The notes under the pieces: model-generated
The model's input: only the letters and a program-made list of their open reading frames with translations
Databases searched by the model: none
What the model was told of the DNA's origin: nothing
Position numbers and translations under genes: made by a program
Source: Phallusia mammillata
Taxonomy: Eukaryota; Chordata; Ascidiacea; Phlebobranchia; Ascidiidae
Reading direction: 5' to 3'
DNA: 64,000 nt
Assembly: GCA_003260075.1 (NCBI GenBank)
Contig: QLIY01000056.1
Location: forward strand, 51,743-115,742
Shown: positions 1 through 14,200 of the stretch, one piece after another
Numbering within the stretch: position 1 is the first letter of the stretch
Layout of the letters: each line of letters starts with the position of its first letter

Positions 1-1307
1 CAATGGTCTTGATGGATCAATCGTCTGCAAAAAATAAACTGTTGCAAATTGATGTCATAAAATACACCCAACATACAGTAAACATTGGTTAATATGAATC
101 TGTTTGGACCAAAAATATCTCCGATTTAAGCAAAGATCCAGATTAACTGATGTCGATTAGTTAAAGCCTTACCACATTACAATTTATTATTAGATCAAGT
201 TTTGTCGGCATTAGGTGAAAATCTGGATAAACCAATTTCGTCTTACCTTCACCCCCCCCCCATAAGCATTTTCAAGTGCAGCAAGCCACAATGGTCTTGA
301 TGGATCAATTGTCTGCAAAAAATAAACTGTTGCAAATTGGTGTCATAAAATACACCCAACATACAGTAAACATTGGTTAATATGAACCTGTTTGGACCAA
401 AAGTATCTCAGATTTAAGCAAAGATCCAGATTAACTGATGACGATTAGTTAAAGCCCCCCCCCCCGCACTTATGTCGAGCGGATAGTTTGCACCTATATT
501 TTTTTTTTGAATATAAGGAAAAAAGTTGCGACCTATCTGCGAGTATATACGGTAACTTTAATAGATGTTTACTGTATTTCAAAATAATATTGAGTACTTT
601 GGCCTATTCATTACCCCCCCCCCTACATTAAAATAATACAGTACCATATACAATACAAACAAACAAACAAATAAGCCTTAAATTGTTTAAAAAACCCCCC
701 CCCCCATTGCATTGAAACCGCAAAACTATGTTTTCTCAACAAAGCGGGAAAACCCAACGCACGCTGAGCCGTCAGATGTGTGTGTGTGCTCATGAAACTG
801 TTTTGCATTGGTATGTGCATGCACGAGCGCATGCACCCATATTCGATAGCACATTTCCACTACAATTCGTGTCTATAACGCGCACCCTTAATTTTTTATT
901 GAAAATTAGTATAAAATTTTGCGCGTTATACTCGAATAAATATGTTATATCCGCCCAATAAGTCAAAAACTTTCAATTTCGTTCCGACTTGGTGGCGAAT
1001 TGCACTTATGTCGAGCGGATAGGTTGCACCTATATTTTAAAATAAGATAAGGAAAAAAGTTGCGACCTATCTGCGCGTATATACGGTAACTTTAATAGAT
1101 GTTTACTGTATTTCAAAAAAATTTTGAGTACTTTGGCCTATTCATTTACAGCATCATGGATGTGGCAAAAATATATTGGCCTCTTATAATAAATACTAAA
1201 CATTACTTCTAAAAACAAGAAAATTGTTATTTAATGTTATGCAATAATGAGAAGCCATGATATGGTTATTTGAATGTGTACATCTTTTTAATAAAACAAA
1301 TAATAAC
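1..1307. repeat. Left-edge patchwork of repeat copies joined by C runs (inside the carrier gene)
   Basis: No exon seen. Positions 1-250 and 291-454 are two diverged copies of one sequence that includes a pogo-like element. After C runs at 455-465 and 614-623, 476-613 repeats 1003-1145, and 624-690 repeats 1747-1815. The copies differ by scattered substitutions and small indels, as two alleles would. The further carrier exons are expected left of the window. Confidence 0.7.
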
Positions 1308-4300
1308 CTTTTGTTGGGTTGCAATATTGTATGGCATTGTGCCTTCTTCAAGTGGGGTTATCATGTCCAAGGTTTTCATTGTGATATAACCTTTGCCCCC
1401 TGCAAGGTCACACAACTGAAACAAGAGGTCAACTTCGAGAGGGGTCAGTCTTGAAACACGCTGAGCACCAAGTAGAAACTCCTCTGTAAATTTAAATTTA
1501 GGGTTTAGCTTGACTTTGGGTGAACCGATGGATTACTAAGTATTATGTTGGTAAATTTTGAAATGTTTTAAGCCCTGTTTTCGAACCAATTGGGTGAAAC
1601 AAACCGCTATTAGACAAAAAGGTACTCCTTAAAACAGTAAGGGGACCCATAATAAAACATATTAGCAACACACTTAACATACCTAACAACAGAGATAATA
1701 CATACACCTGTTTTAGTAGCAAACTTTGCAAAAAAGGGCCACTTGGTACATTAAAATAATACAGTACCATATACAATACAAACAAACAAACAAACAAATA
1801 AGCATTAAATTGTTAAAAACAACTATGCAACAGCTGCTCAACACAATTGAAACAAAAAATGTTGAGTCTTAGGTTAATACATGTTGCTTTCATAGACAGG
1901 TTCTAAACCAGGGGTAAATTAGTATGCTTTGGTGGTTAGTATTAGAAAGCAAAACTGCATTTGACATGTTTAAAAAAAACTTGGCGTTATCTTTAATCCT
2001 CAAAGTTTTTTCAAGGATAAAAGAGAGAAAAAAAGTGGGAACACTTTTCTGTGTTAAAAAACACAATGATATGGTTACAGGCAATACTTGCCTTTGGTAA
2101 CTGGTGTCCCATCTTTTTTTCCAACAATACTTTGGTATATTTTCTTCACCAATTCCATGTTTTTAAGCAGTGAGTTAAATGCTTGGAAATAAGTGAAACT
2201 GACAGACTGTTGTCCGCAACCGGCCATCACCTGCAAATATGAAAGAACAATTAATACATGTCATGATATGAAATAGGAGGATCAATTAGAGATGTAAATC
2301 AATAATTAATTTTACAACTATTTGATATACAAATCTGTACTTCCCCTGAACAGTTTTAGGAAATTTTGAAAAAAAGTCGACAGAAAAGCAAATATTTGGT
2401 ACATGGAATAATTTATAAGTGGCATTAAACGTTAAACAACAAAATGAGATCTTACTATCAAGAGTGTACAATGGTAGGATGCAAACATTGGTACTATGAA
2501 TAACAGGAAGCAATTTTTCAGTTTCAATATATGTCAACAACATCTGCTTGTGGTCTTTGCAAAGACACACAATGCTGATGAGCAAATTAACAAACAACAA
2601 ACTCATAACCTCATAAAATAGCAGAAAAAATGAAAATATGTTTTTATTTTTCTGCAAGTGGTTTTGTACAACAAGCACTGATATGTATCTGTGACACAGT
2701 AACAACAAAATTGCAATGGTAACACCAAAATTGACATGGTAACACTAAAAAAATGTGTCAAAACAATGCTAACATCATTAAGTTGATTATGCAACAACAA
2801 GTACATTCACAACATACCGCTATAAGCTTTTCTTGCACAAACTCGGTGAGCAGATGAGGTCGAATTGTTTCCATAATTTCCTTGAATGCTAGGGATGTAA
2901 TAATGCCTTTGCCTTTAATGTCGAAACGTTTGAATGCTTGCAATGTATGCTCCACATGGAGGTCCTGCAAGCAAACAAAAGATAAAAAATGATTACATAA
3001 ATTTTAGTGTAAACTGTGATAGCTTGACAAAAAGGGGACTGTTCATTATTAGCTGGTTCATTAAATGTGCTTCTTATTTGGAATTTTAATTTCTGTATAG
3101 TGAAAATACAAAGACAAATAGTTTGAAATGGTCGTTATTGGTCTTTCTTCTTTTAATTCATACTCTTCCAGAAACACAATTTCTATACACTTACCATGTA
3201 GGAATATTTGTTTAATACAGATAAGTTATTTGACTAACACGAAACATGTTAATCAAAAACAAATAGCACTTATCAACAACACATATTTACCTGCAAAAAC
3301 TGGGTGAATTCAAAATAGTTCAAGGTCTTTTGAAGGTCAGAACCAAAATGAAGTTTAATGAAACTGCAATTCCAGTCAAAAGGTATTTGTTGATGACAAA
3401 CTGTTTTGCTGAATATTTCCTTTACCTCATCTGCAAATTAACCCAAATGAAAATTAATCTAAAACCTCAGAATTAGGTATTTCCAAAAAATGTGGCCATT
3501 TAGTAAACATTCCATTCTTTGTGTACATGTCTTCTTACCAAAGTTAATCTTTCCATTACAGTTCATGTCAAAAAGTTGAAAAGCGACATGGTACATAGAG
3601 TCGGGAAGATTTAAAACTGCTTCGAAGGCTTGAAATTCGGGCCATGAAATTAACCTAAATGAATGCACAAAAAGAATATACAATCAACAGAAACAACTCT
3701 TGAAAACTTGATGTGATGCAAAAGTCTTAAATAATCTTTTAAACACTTTACTCATGAGCACTGTAGAACAGTTCATTTAAGCTCAGGCATATAACCTAAC
3801 TGAAATCAAATTTTGCATGATTAAGTCTCATATGTAGGGTTCGTTGAAAGTGTTCTGTAGCAAAAACAAAAAAGAAGTCCTACCCATCGCCTGTAGAGTC
3901 AACCACTGCTGCCAGATTGTTTACAGTGCTCTGATTAAAATTTTTCTCAGGAAACATCAGCAGAAATGACCGAATAAAGTCATTTGGACTCATAAACCTC
4001 TCATTGCCCTTTTCCACTGAAGTGTACTGTAATAAAAAAATACAGTTGTAAAGGATATACAGCAGTGGTGGGATTCAGCCAGTTCGCACAGGTTCTATAG
4101 AACCGTCTCACCAAATTTTATGTGTTTAGCGAACCGGTTAGCATTACTGGTCACTGTCAATGGACTTTTTGTAACAGAACTGGCTGAAAAATATTACTTT
4201 TGTGATAGAACATGCTGACAAAAAAAACTGGTATACAGTAGCAAATATTTGTGGATTTGGAACAAATCAGCAATAATATATATCAGTAAGCTTAATGCTA

Positions 4301-4380
4301 AAATACATTGACATAAACTTGGTACTTTTTACCTTTAGAAACACTTCTTTCAGCTTTTGTGTTGTTACAGTTTCAGTCAT
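1308..4380 (-). CDS. SLC25A12/13-like: Mitochondrial aspartate/glutamate carrier, N-terminal part (SLC25A12/13-like; aralar/citrin)
   Basis: Exons (gene order): 4333-4380, 3884-4026, 3539-3654, 3291-3430, 2818-2964, 2092-2230, 1308-1483; 303 codons, all phases agree. The start is the ATG at 4380 ([16 protein letters not shown]), matching the family's short N-terminus. Only the regulatory EF-hand half is present; the six-helix carrier domain must lie beyond the left edge. Visible landmarks: a canonical EF loop DSTGDGLISWPE followed by FQAFEAVL, a second loop [12 protein letters not shown], then [67 protein letters not shown] and [15 protein letters not shown], all typical of aralar/citrin in order. 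In the family this domain senses cytosolic calcium in the intermembrane space and drives aspartate export for the malate-aspartate shuttle. The intron after the exon ending at 2092 uses a GC donor. The paralogue cannot be assigned because vertebrates split 12 and 13 after this ancestor. Confidence 0.93.
1484..2091 (-). other. GC-AG intron in the aralar/citrin gene
   Basis: Read on the minus strand, the exon ends ACCAAAG and the intron begins GCAAGT at 2091; it ends in TTTACAG before AGGAGTTTC at 1483. Only this junction gives the in-frame, conserved VTKEEF. GCAAGT is the usual strong context for GC donors. The intron also carries a simple AAAC repeat near 1780-1797, part of a 70-bp segment whose second copy lies at 624-690. 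Confidence 0.8.
4063..4235. mobile_element. hAT-like short element, one end clear (family A)
   Basis: Starts CAGTGGTGGGATTCAGCC and contains the palindromic GGTTCTATAGAACC and GCGAACCGGTTAGC blocks shared with the copies at 5883-6060 and 41726-41899. The right end is eroded. It lies in the first coding intron of the carrier gene. Confidence 0.55.
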
Positions 4381-5882
4381 ATTTACATTTATAATGTGTT
4401 ACAATCCTACACAAAACAGCCTGAAAAAAACAACGTTTGCAAAATTCACAAACCAAAAATGCGTATGCTGCATCACGTCCTGTGCTATGTTTGGCTTTGC
4501 GACCTAAACACGTGAGGGCTTTAAGGTCAAACTTAACTCGCACTTGCTTAAATGCAAATCTGACCTACGAGTATATTACAATTGCAACTAATACAAAAGC
4601 CGGAAAGGTATGAGCGTCTAGAAATTACTTAACCGTATTAAAGTAACTTTGCTTGTTAAGTTAAGCAACGAAATTTTAACTAGGCACTCAATTATGCTGT
4701 ATTGCTGCATTACTAGCCTCTCTGTCAATGTCAATCAACAATTAACATAAACGTGCATGGTGTCCATGTCTTATACTTGCACGAAGATTTACATACTAAA
4801 GACGCTAGTTTCGTCTCGGAAATAAAACCATTGTAAATGTAAAATTCCAGCAATGTGACAAACAGACAGCGGAATACCCAAACTCTGTGTGTGGTGGGTA
4901 AAATTTGGAAAGCTACGAAGAACTTCCGACCTTTAGTAACCCGAAACGTGTCCATTGAACTGAACTTCTCCTGATAAAATCATGCGCCGCCTGAAGAGTG
5001 ATTGGCTGTTTGCAGCCATGCGCGAAGAAAAGCGCGTGGGCAAGTCGTGTCGGTGTCCCCCCCCCCTGGGGGGCTGTTCTATAGCTCTTGCTCAATCGGG
5101 GTTCGATTTCAGAAAACCAAACTATTTTAATACCCAGCCACTTCTTGTTTACGCAATAAGAAACAGTGAACGAATTGAATTGGGCTGTGGGCATTCACGT
5201 GGCGGTCCGTCAATTAGTAGTAACAGGAACGATTCAATACTGGGGTTTTCCCCCGTTTTGAACTAGTACAGGTGCGATAACTGTACGGAAGAATGTATTT
5301 TAAACAATAAGTCCTAAAAACTTGATTTGGTTTGTATTTCAAAACGGTACTCGCTGAGTGAATAAATGGCCGTGTGAAAAACTGCGTAGAGCAATATTTA
5401 GGTTGACGTTTTTTAAAACTTAAACGGAGTACAAAAGCTGACATCAGTATAACAAGATAAACTTTACAACAACATTCAAACATGTAACAGATCACTTACT
5501 TGTGTGCAAAAAGCTGTGTGGATTAAAACTACTACAAAATAAAATGATGCAAAACTTTCAATTAGTAGCCTGTGTGTTATAACAAATTCTGGTTTCGGTT
5601 TCGTGTGATTAGCCTACTTTTTGCGTTTTAGGGTTTTGTTGTTTATTTAAGTTGGTATATCATCAAGTTTAGGGTACTTTTAGAAAATATATCATTATAG
5701 GTATACTAGTCATGATTTAGCATATTCTTAACAGAAAGTTATAAACCAGTTATAAATGTATGAACTATTTTTACGTTTCGGCAACTCTAATCCGTTTTAA
5801 GAGAATGAACCAACAGAAGCATAGTGTTGCTTTTTCGTGTGGAAAAAGCTACCTAAAAGTTACTGGAAACAACATTTATAGG

Positions 5883-6060
5883 CAGTGGTGGTATTCAGCT
5901 GGTTCGCATCGGTTCTACAGAACCGTCTCATGAAATTTATGAGATTAGCGAACCGGTTAGCATTACTGGTTACTGTTAATGATCTTTTTGTAACAAAACC
6001 GGCTAAAAATAGGACTTTTGTTATAGAACCGACTGACAAAAAAATTGAAATCAACCACTG
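5883..6060. mobile_element. hAT-like MITE with near-perfect target duplication (family A)
   Basis: The 178-bp element begins CAGTGGTGGTATTCAG and ends TTGAAATCAACCACTG, giving terminal inverted repeats. It is flanked by TTTATAGG (5875-5882) and TTTATGGG (6061-6068), 7 of 8 identical. Eight-bp target duplications are typical of the hAT superfamily. It is too short to encode a transposase, so it is non-autonomous. Confidence 0.75.
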
Positions 6061-7169
6061 TTTATGGGCCGTAAATTTTTTATCCTTATACCTAGCTCAT
6101 TTTAAAACACTTGTAAAGTAGAACATTTTATCTAAAGCAAGTATCTCGGACTGCCACTGCACATAAAATACACTACATATTTACAGCATTTTTTAATGCA
6201 TTGCTAAGAAGAAAGCAAAAAACAGGCGGATAGGGTGGGACACAGGGAAATGGCAACATACCCGAACGACAAAACACAAATTCTAACACAAAAAAAAAAA
6301 ACTTAAAAAAAACACCCCAAATGTTTTAGTTTTAGTGTCCAAAGTCGTGTTTAAGTTACCATAACACATAAATGTTATTTGTGGTCATAATTGCTAATAA
6401 AGTGATTTAAAACATGTACATTGTGTCAAGTATGCTCTCAAGATTACATGTAGACTTACAGACAATGGTATCAACACTTTGGAAAGAGTGCACACAAAAA
6501 ATTCGAAACAAAATTTTACACAGCATTTTGTGATTTTGAAAATGTAGCAGCCCAGTTTGCTAAGGTTTGATGAATAGTACGGACGATTCTAATCAGGCGC
6601 TATTACATTTGATAGTTACAGTTTGGGGTAAAGTATGCCATAAAACGAAATTTGCAAATAACCGGAATACGTTTGCACTGCGAGTGACGCCCATTGACAA
6701 TCACAAATCTTAAATAGCATTTAGATAGCGTTAGGAACACAAAAATCAAACCAAAAATATGGGTGTGACGTAACAGGTGGTGATGACGACACAAGAAACG
6801 AGTTTTTGACGTAACAGGGGGTTTTGAACTGGGTAGGTTGGTAATAAGTTACTATAGCTTGACTAATACCAATAATAATAATAATAGTATTGACACAAAT
6901 ACACAAAAGCGATGCCGTACTTATGTTGGAACGCCGCAAGCTAGATTAAGCTGGAACTTTTGCGACATGGAAAGTGATAGCTTCTCGAAAAACAAGCAAA
7001 AAATTTGATAAATATGCCCGGCATTTTTAACACGAGGTCAATATTTATAAGCACACACACAACGTTTGGAGCAAGTAGTAACAAACGGAAAGTAACGGTT
7101 TTAATCAAAGGTTTTTAGAGCATGTTTAAAAAAACTAATTGATTTTGCATTGGTTATAATCAAAAAATA

Positions 7170-7339
7170 CAGTGAACCTCGGGTAATCCGGATCTTCGCC
7201 TGATTCGGATAAAACTTGATGTACAAATGGTTTTAAATGTGGAAAGGCTTAAACTAATCGACATTGGTTAATACGGATCTTCGTCTAATCCGGACAATTG
7301 TTTTGGTCCAAACGGGTCCGGATTAACCCAGGTTTACTG
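7170..7339. mobile_element. pogo/Tigger-like short element
   Basis: Begins CAGTGAACCTCGGGTAATCC and ends AACCCAGGTTTACTG, with TA on each side (7168-7169 and 7340-7341). The interior repeats 'aatccggatcttcgcctaat' type blocks in both orientations. The CAGT..ACTG ends with a TA target suggest a pogo/Tigger (Tc1-mariner) non-autonomous element. Related copies lie at 76-251, 364-454, 12134-12318, 24630-24791, 35821-35919 and 37364-37546. Confidence 0.65.
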
Positions 7340-8266
7340 TAGCTTTAAATGCCACTTAGTTTACAAGGGCATCAGTAATGACTATTAATTGCCAAGTAAC
7401 AACAATTTGTAGTTAGCAACAGTTTTTCATAGGAAATACGACACTGGTTTGCAGCGAATATCATCCAAGGCTAAATTGTATTGCTGTTATGATTATAAAT
7501 TCGCAATCGGCACATTACATTCTTTACTTTTTGCTACATTCACACTAATTCGTGAAGTTTTTGAAATAATTCTCTAGCCGGCAGGAGTGTTTGTGTGAAA
7601 ACTTGTCATTTTATGATTGTTGGTTAAATTTAGAAGAAAAGCAGCCAATCCGTTATTTACACATCTTAATTAGTCCTTTTAAATGGAATTTTGCTTCTAA
7701 TTAAATCGAGGTAGCGTAGATGGAATTTTTGCTCTGCTGGGTGTACACATTATATAAATTATAAACGAACGACAATATGGTCCTTTTGGTCATGGTTGAA
7801 ACTTTGAAAACTTTACAGTGCGAAATAGTGCGGGTTCTTTTATACGAAATAAACGGATAGATTTCAAGTAAAATTTAAATCAGTTTGTTGAGAATTAAAT
7901 TTCCTACCCCCCCCCCATTTTGAAACCTTTTACAGTGCGAAATAGTGCGGGTTCCTTTCATACGAAATCAAGCAATAGATTTCAAGTAAAATTGGAATCA
8001 GTTTGTTGAGAATTAAATTTCCTGTGTTTAAACATTGACTTATTTTGGTTACAGTGACTTTTAAGGCAGCGTTTTATCCCAAACGGACAAGAAACACAGC
8101 AGAAATAAAACACACAGTCCCCTAAACGCAAAACACTCAGCAGCATGCCCATCTACTCTGGGGTCAGGACTGACCAACAGCCTGAATGAACAAAAAAACA
8201 GCAGGAAAATCATAAGGTAAGCGTACAAAATTAAATATTTTCTGAACTTGCTTGGAGTTGGCGCCA

Positions 8267-11200
8267 CTAGTGGCCATGTCCGGCATGCGGGTCGCTGCCC
8301 GGAGACATGCCAGCGAAGACTTCGTGGAAAGCGCCCTCGTATAGAGCTATCATCAACATGATAAATACACCCAATAGGAAGCCGACGTTCTGGTATGCGA
8401 AACGCAGTAGACCGTCTCTTTGCAGGCTTGATTCAAGCATTTGTGGAATCTGAAAATTTCAAAGGTTCACGATTAGGCACTTATAAAAACAAAAAAACCA
8501 TCAAAACTTTGCAAAAACTCACCATGTCAACCAAAGCCACGTAAAGAAACCCGCCAGCAGTAATGGCTAGAATCCAGAGCTTAACAGATGTAGTGTATTC
8601 CCCAATCGCCATACCTAAAAAAAACATTGAATTTTAATTTTATCCTGTATTATTCGTTCTACCTTCGCTACGTGTGCACAACCTATGGCCGTATTGCCTC
8701 ACATGGCCGTAAATACAAAGTAATATTGTATATTAAACTTCACATTTTAGCAAAATATTTGACTTCAGAAACTGGTCCAAAAATACATTTTGGTCCCGAA
8801 TTGCCTCCAACCATATCCTTGTTAGTTAATGTTTAGAAAGTGTTTAACGCACTTATAATTTGTAGCTATAACTTTGTTTTGTTGCCACAGCTTAGTAAAT
8901 GTTAACACTCATTATGCCTGCTTCTACAGATCCTATAAAAACCATGACATACCCTATCAAGCATGTAAACTAAATACAAACAAATAATTTAACTAAAACA
9001 TGAACAGATTTAAAGCCATCCACCATCTTTGTGAAAAGTAGACATTAATTGACAGCTCAGACAATAAAACTCGTCTCACATTTACACTTACCTATAATAA
9101 CCCCGACAAATGCAAGGCAGGCACACATGCCGTTGTAAAGCATAGCTTGCTTGATGGACATGCCAGCGTTCAGAAGTACAGCAAAATCACCCAACTCATG
9201 GGGAAGTTCATGACAGAAGACAGCTAGAGATGTACTGAGGCCGGCTGCTATGCTGCTACTGAATGCAGCACCTACAAAACATATCAATCAATTAAAAACA
9301 TGCTACCGTTATCAAAGTCAGTACCAATACTCCTCTAGGACATATGCAATCAAAACGGAGTCTGAAGAGTTACTAGGCAGTTTAGGGGTCGCTGATAAAT
9401 ATTTAAGACAGTTGGACTGAAATAAAATAACCATCCATTTAATAATGTAAGTTTCTTTCAATGCAATCACCTTTATATCCCAATTAAAGTTTGTCATTAG
9501 TTTTGCATGTAGATCAGTGGTTATCAATCTTATACGGACTGCGTACCACCTGACTACTTTGTGTATTGCTGCGTACCACCTATCCTAAATCCTGATTAAA
9601 AGGATAGACCAAGAAATAGGCCCATTTTCTCGCCCTGACTAGCATATTTAGTAATCTCAAAAGACTGTACAATACACGAGTTTCACCCAAACCAGGGCTG
9701 ATCAGTTGAGTCAGTTCAGTTGCAATTTTAGATTGGACTTAAATTAGGTATCACAAAAAGCTACTTGTGTACCACCTGAAAGTTAAGGCGTACAACTAGG
9801 GGTACGTGTACCACAGTTTGAGAACCACTGGTTTAGATGATTACAGTTACAATTTAAAAGACTTTGGGCAATATAGGAAAGATTTGAAAAAAAATGTTTA
9901 AAGCTAACTTAGACATTTTGATTTAAATTTTCAGCAAACAAGGGACCCTTAAATAAATAAAAAACTTAAAAATTAACAGTAACCTTTTCAAATACTTGGC
10001 ATTGCACCAAAGTAATAAATATTAAAATACACATACCAATAGCCAAGCCATCACTAAAGTTATGCAATCCATCTCCCATTACTATCATCCATGCCATGTC
10101 CTTAATTCCAGATGCATTGGCAATTTCAGGATTGTGGTGGCTGTGTCCATGATGTCCATGATGTCCATGGTGTGGGCTCTCTGTGACATAACAATGCAAT
10201 TAAGAATACTCCTATTGTTAATGGAGGATTAAAGGAAAACAAACAAAAGCAACAAAAAATGCTTTAGTATCATGTTGTTGGCTAATAGTAAAATAACAAG
10301 GTTTTTAAAGTGGTTCTTGAATGCTAATTTCAAGACAGTTGACTGTTTAGGAAAAGTTTAGAAATCATAAATAGATACTAAGCCCTGTAGAGTTCTATAA
10401 AATGTGCTTTGTCTATTAAACATTCCCAAAATGTTGCCTTTAAATGTGCTTTTGTTTCCTAAAATATCTCATGAAGGCACCTTTCAGCTTTAGGAACTTG
10501 TTACTATATACAATGTGTTTTTATGTTTGCTATGAAACCATTTGCCTTGGGCCACAAATTGCCCTATGTTTTTGCAAGATTGGCCTGAATTGAACAGCCT
10601 TGCCTTTACTTAAAAAGGCCTGAGGCCAGATAACTCAAATTCGAGGTAGCAAATTTCACATTGATAAACAATAAAAAATTAATGCAAAATTGCTGACCAT
10701 AATCTACAAATAAGACTTTAAAACAGAATTAACTTTTAAGTGCATAGAGCATATTCATTAACCAACTTTGAAAATGATTATTTCTACACATCGATTTATC
10801 AATAGCAATACATGTGAAAATGTGATTTTGAAGTTTGTTAATGTAAGGCATTGTAGTATTACGGATATCACGGCCACAAGGATGTATTAAAAAAACAATC
10901 TCAGACAAGGGTCACAAGCTGAACATATGTCTCATTGCAATATGTCCAATATTGTGTTGTTACCTATTTTGATGGACGGGATTACAGGTTTCTCATCTGT
11001 TACACTTTCCACATCACTGTTTTTCTTATCTTCTAGGTTCAGCTTGACTGGAAAGGGTGGCGTCTTTGTGCCTATGGGAAATAAAAGTGTTATTTGTTTT
11101 GTGCGGTGACTTTAAAAAACAAATAAATTTTATTTAAAGCAATTCTTTCAATGTCATTCTGTACATAAGTTTTACACATCATTCAAAAATTGATGTTATC

Positions 11201-14200
11201 ACAAAAAAGTATCATATCTATTAGCATAAAGCTGGAAATGAATAGGAAAAGACTGTTTTGCTTTTTTAGTTATGCATCTCATATTTAGGATCATTATTGG
11301 CACTAATACAATGCAATTTTAACCTTAAAATGCCAGAGAAATTAATTGCCATTAAAATTCCCTTACACACACCAAAATTGACAGAATTGCGGCCAAGCCT
11401 CCCAAATTATACCAATAAAATTAGATATTCAAATCAATAAAAAAGGAGCATACCACCATTTTGATTTTCCTTCCAGCTTGAAATTACTCTGTGGTTATGG
11501 TTGCATGCCTAAAAAGCCAAAATACATTTTGATAAGCGATAACATCTATGATTCACACATAATAGCACATGGGCCTTGTAAAATGAGATATAATACAAGC
11601 TGACATTTTACTAAGACTGCATTTTTTAAAAAGGAAAGTTGGGAGGAAACATCTTAAAATTATATTTGAAACAGTAAAACATATATTTTAACATACCAAG
11701 TCTTTTGACAAATGTTTTTATTTCAGCTGATATAAAATACAAAAGTTTTTATGATTAGATTTTAAGTTTATTTTGTAAAAACATGAAAGGTCTAAGTCTG
11801 AAATCTCCTTTAAAAAAATTCTTGAAAACTCTATTGAGGCAATCACATGAAAACTTACCCCAGAAGATGAGCATCCACTGTCTTGTGATCCGTGAATATC
11901 TGGATCATCTTCTGGTGCAGATGGAACAAACGCCTTTTCATCTTTGGATGAAAGTAAAGATTCTAGTAAGGTAAAGATAATAGATTTGTAATCATTACAA
12001 AACTGTTGTTTTTTTATACTTATATTAGCATTACCAAAACAAGTTGTTTGGTTGTAAACCAACATGAAAATACATTTGCACACAAAAAGTCATCTTTGTG
12101 TTAAATATAACAACAACCAAGGTTGTTTAACCACAGTAAACCTTGGTTGGTGTGGACCAGTTTGGACCAAAAACTTGCGCGGATTAGGCAAAGACCTGGA
12201 TAAACCGATGTCGTTCAGTTAAAGCCTTACCACATTATAAATCATTTGTACCTCAAGTTTTGTCCAAATTGAGGTAAAGAACCAGATTAACTGAATCCAG
12301 TTTAACCGACGTTTACTGTAGGTGTGTAATATAAATGTCACAAATTTGTAACTGTGCTTGGCAGCTTGAACCAAAATTTACACACAAAATTGGTCAATAG
12401 AATGGGAGCAATTACTGATGTATGCTAGCAGTATAATTTCTGTTAATGTTTTTAGTCAATTTGCTTTTCCAAACGTTTTTCAAGCACTGAATTATTCAAA
12501 ACACGAACAACTTTAAGTTCTTTATCTAACTAGAACGACTGTTTACCAAAAAATGTAAAACCTGATGAATAATTCAATTTAAAATATGTGTGACTTTTAA
12601 AATTTCACCACAGAACACTGTTTGCCCACTTAAAATATCTTGACTTTTCATATAAGGCGGAAATACACTAAATCGTAGTAATTTTGGCTTTAGTGGCATC
12701 TTAGCCTTTTAGCGAATTTGGCTTTAGCAAAGTTATTTTAAGTAATCTTTTGATTGTTGGAGAAGAATGCACTTAAAACATCCACTATTGAAGGTTAATT
12801 GTAGGTTTGTTGGAGGCTGTGTCTTTATTGGTCCATGTGTTTACTACGCAATATCTATATGTGACAGCAATATAGACAAAGGACAATGGATTAAATCGAG
12901 TCGTATTTTAGTTCAATAAAGAACAACAAAATCAAAAAAAAAACTAGAAGGGTGGCTTAGCACATATTGCCCTTGCATATACACTATAACCTATTTTAAA
13001 ACATAAATATATTTCCTATGCTTATTTTGTATTGGGTCCCATATTAGNNNNNNNNNNNNNNNNNNNNNNNNNNNNNNNNNNNNNNNNNNNNNNNNNNNNN
13101 NNNNNNNNNNNNNNNNNNNNNNNNNNNNNNNNNNNNNNNNNNNNNNNNNNNNNNNNNNNNNNNNNNNNNNNNNNNNNNNNNNNNNNNNNNNNNNNNNNNN
13201 NNNNNNNNNNNNNNNNNNNNNNNNNNNNNNNNNNNNNNNNNNNNNNNNNNNNNNNNNNNNNNNNNNNNNNNNNNNNNNNNNNNNNNNNNNNNNNNNNNNN
13301 NNNNNNNNNNNNNNNNNNNNNNNNNNNNNNNNNNNNNNNNNNNNNNNNNNNNNNNNNNNNNNNNNNNNNNNNNNNNNNNNNNNNNNNNNNNNNNNNNNNN
13401 NNNNNNNNNNNNNNNNNNNNNNNNNNNNNNNNNNNNNNNNNNNNNNNNNNNNNNNNNNNNNNNNNNNNNNNNNNNNNNNNNNNNNNNNNNNNNTACCCAT
13501 TTTAGGGGGCTAGCGGGGTAAATACTGGGGTTATCAACAAAAACAAAGTGGGATGCACATCTACATAACTATATCTACCATCAGTGTAAATTTCAGCCAA
13601 ATCCATCAAACATTTGATGGAAAAACGAGTCGGACAAACTTTGGGGAGAAAAAAAAAGGAAGAAAAAAAAAGAAAAAAAAAACAAAACAATTTGAGTAAA
13701 ATCAATATGTGTCCCCTTCAGGGAAGGGGACCCATAATTAATGTTGCAGTTACAAAGTGTAATTTAAACCATTTTATCTATTTTAGTGACAAACTTTGCA
13801 AAATATTTTTGTTGAACAGTAGTGACATTGCAAGTTCTCATTCAAAGAAGTATTAAGGAAGTAACCGGATCAATGTACCATTTTGGAGGGAACTGTCATC
13901 AGACAACTGCTATACGAGTATGTGCTTAAATATTGTTTGTTAGCATTTAACAGTGGTTAAGCCTAAAATGTGTTTTGTGGCCTGCTAATGCAACCATCAT
14001 TAAAACAAAACAAATTTCTATAATATTCATTAGAATATTTCCTAGAAGGGCTTACCTTTCACATCTTGGCTACATGGGAAATAAACATCTGAGCTTTTCA
14101 CTGGTGACACAACGGTTAAATCAGATGGCGAAGCAATAGGGTTTTTTTCAGACTGTTTGCCTTGCTGCAAAAAATAGTTTTTTGCTTTGAAAAGGTGTGC

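Larger units (their letters stand above)
4381..8266. other. Intergenic region between carrier start and ZIP 3' end
   Basis: Both neighbours are on the minus strand, so this holds the upstream side of the carrier gene and the 3' side of the ZIP gene. I see no conserved coding sequence. It holds the MITE at 5883-6060, a pogo-like element at 7170-7339, a C10 run at 5057-5066 without an obvious flanking duplication, and a C10 run at 7907-7916 between two copies (about 7795-7906 and 7917-8031) of a roughly 110-bp segment. Confidence 0.7.

Noticed and set aside
5041-5110. Possible tRNA gene because of a 'ggggttcgatttc' block after the C run
   Set aside because: No matching A box or cloverleaf stems could be made around it.
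12991-13505. Long open frames on both strands
   Set aside because: They consist almost entirely of the 446-N gap.
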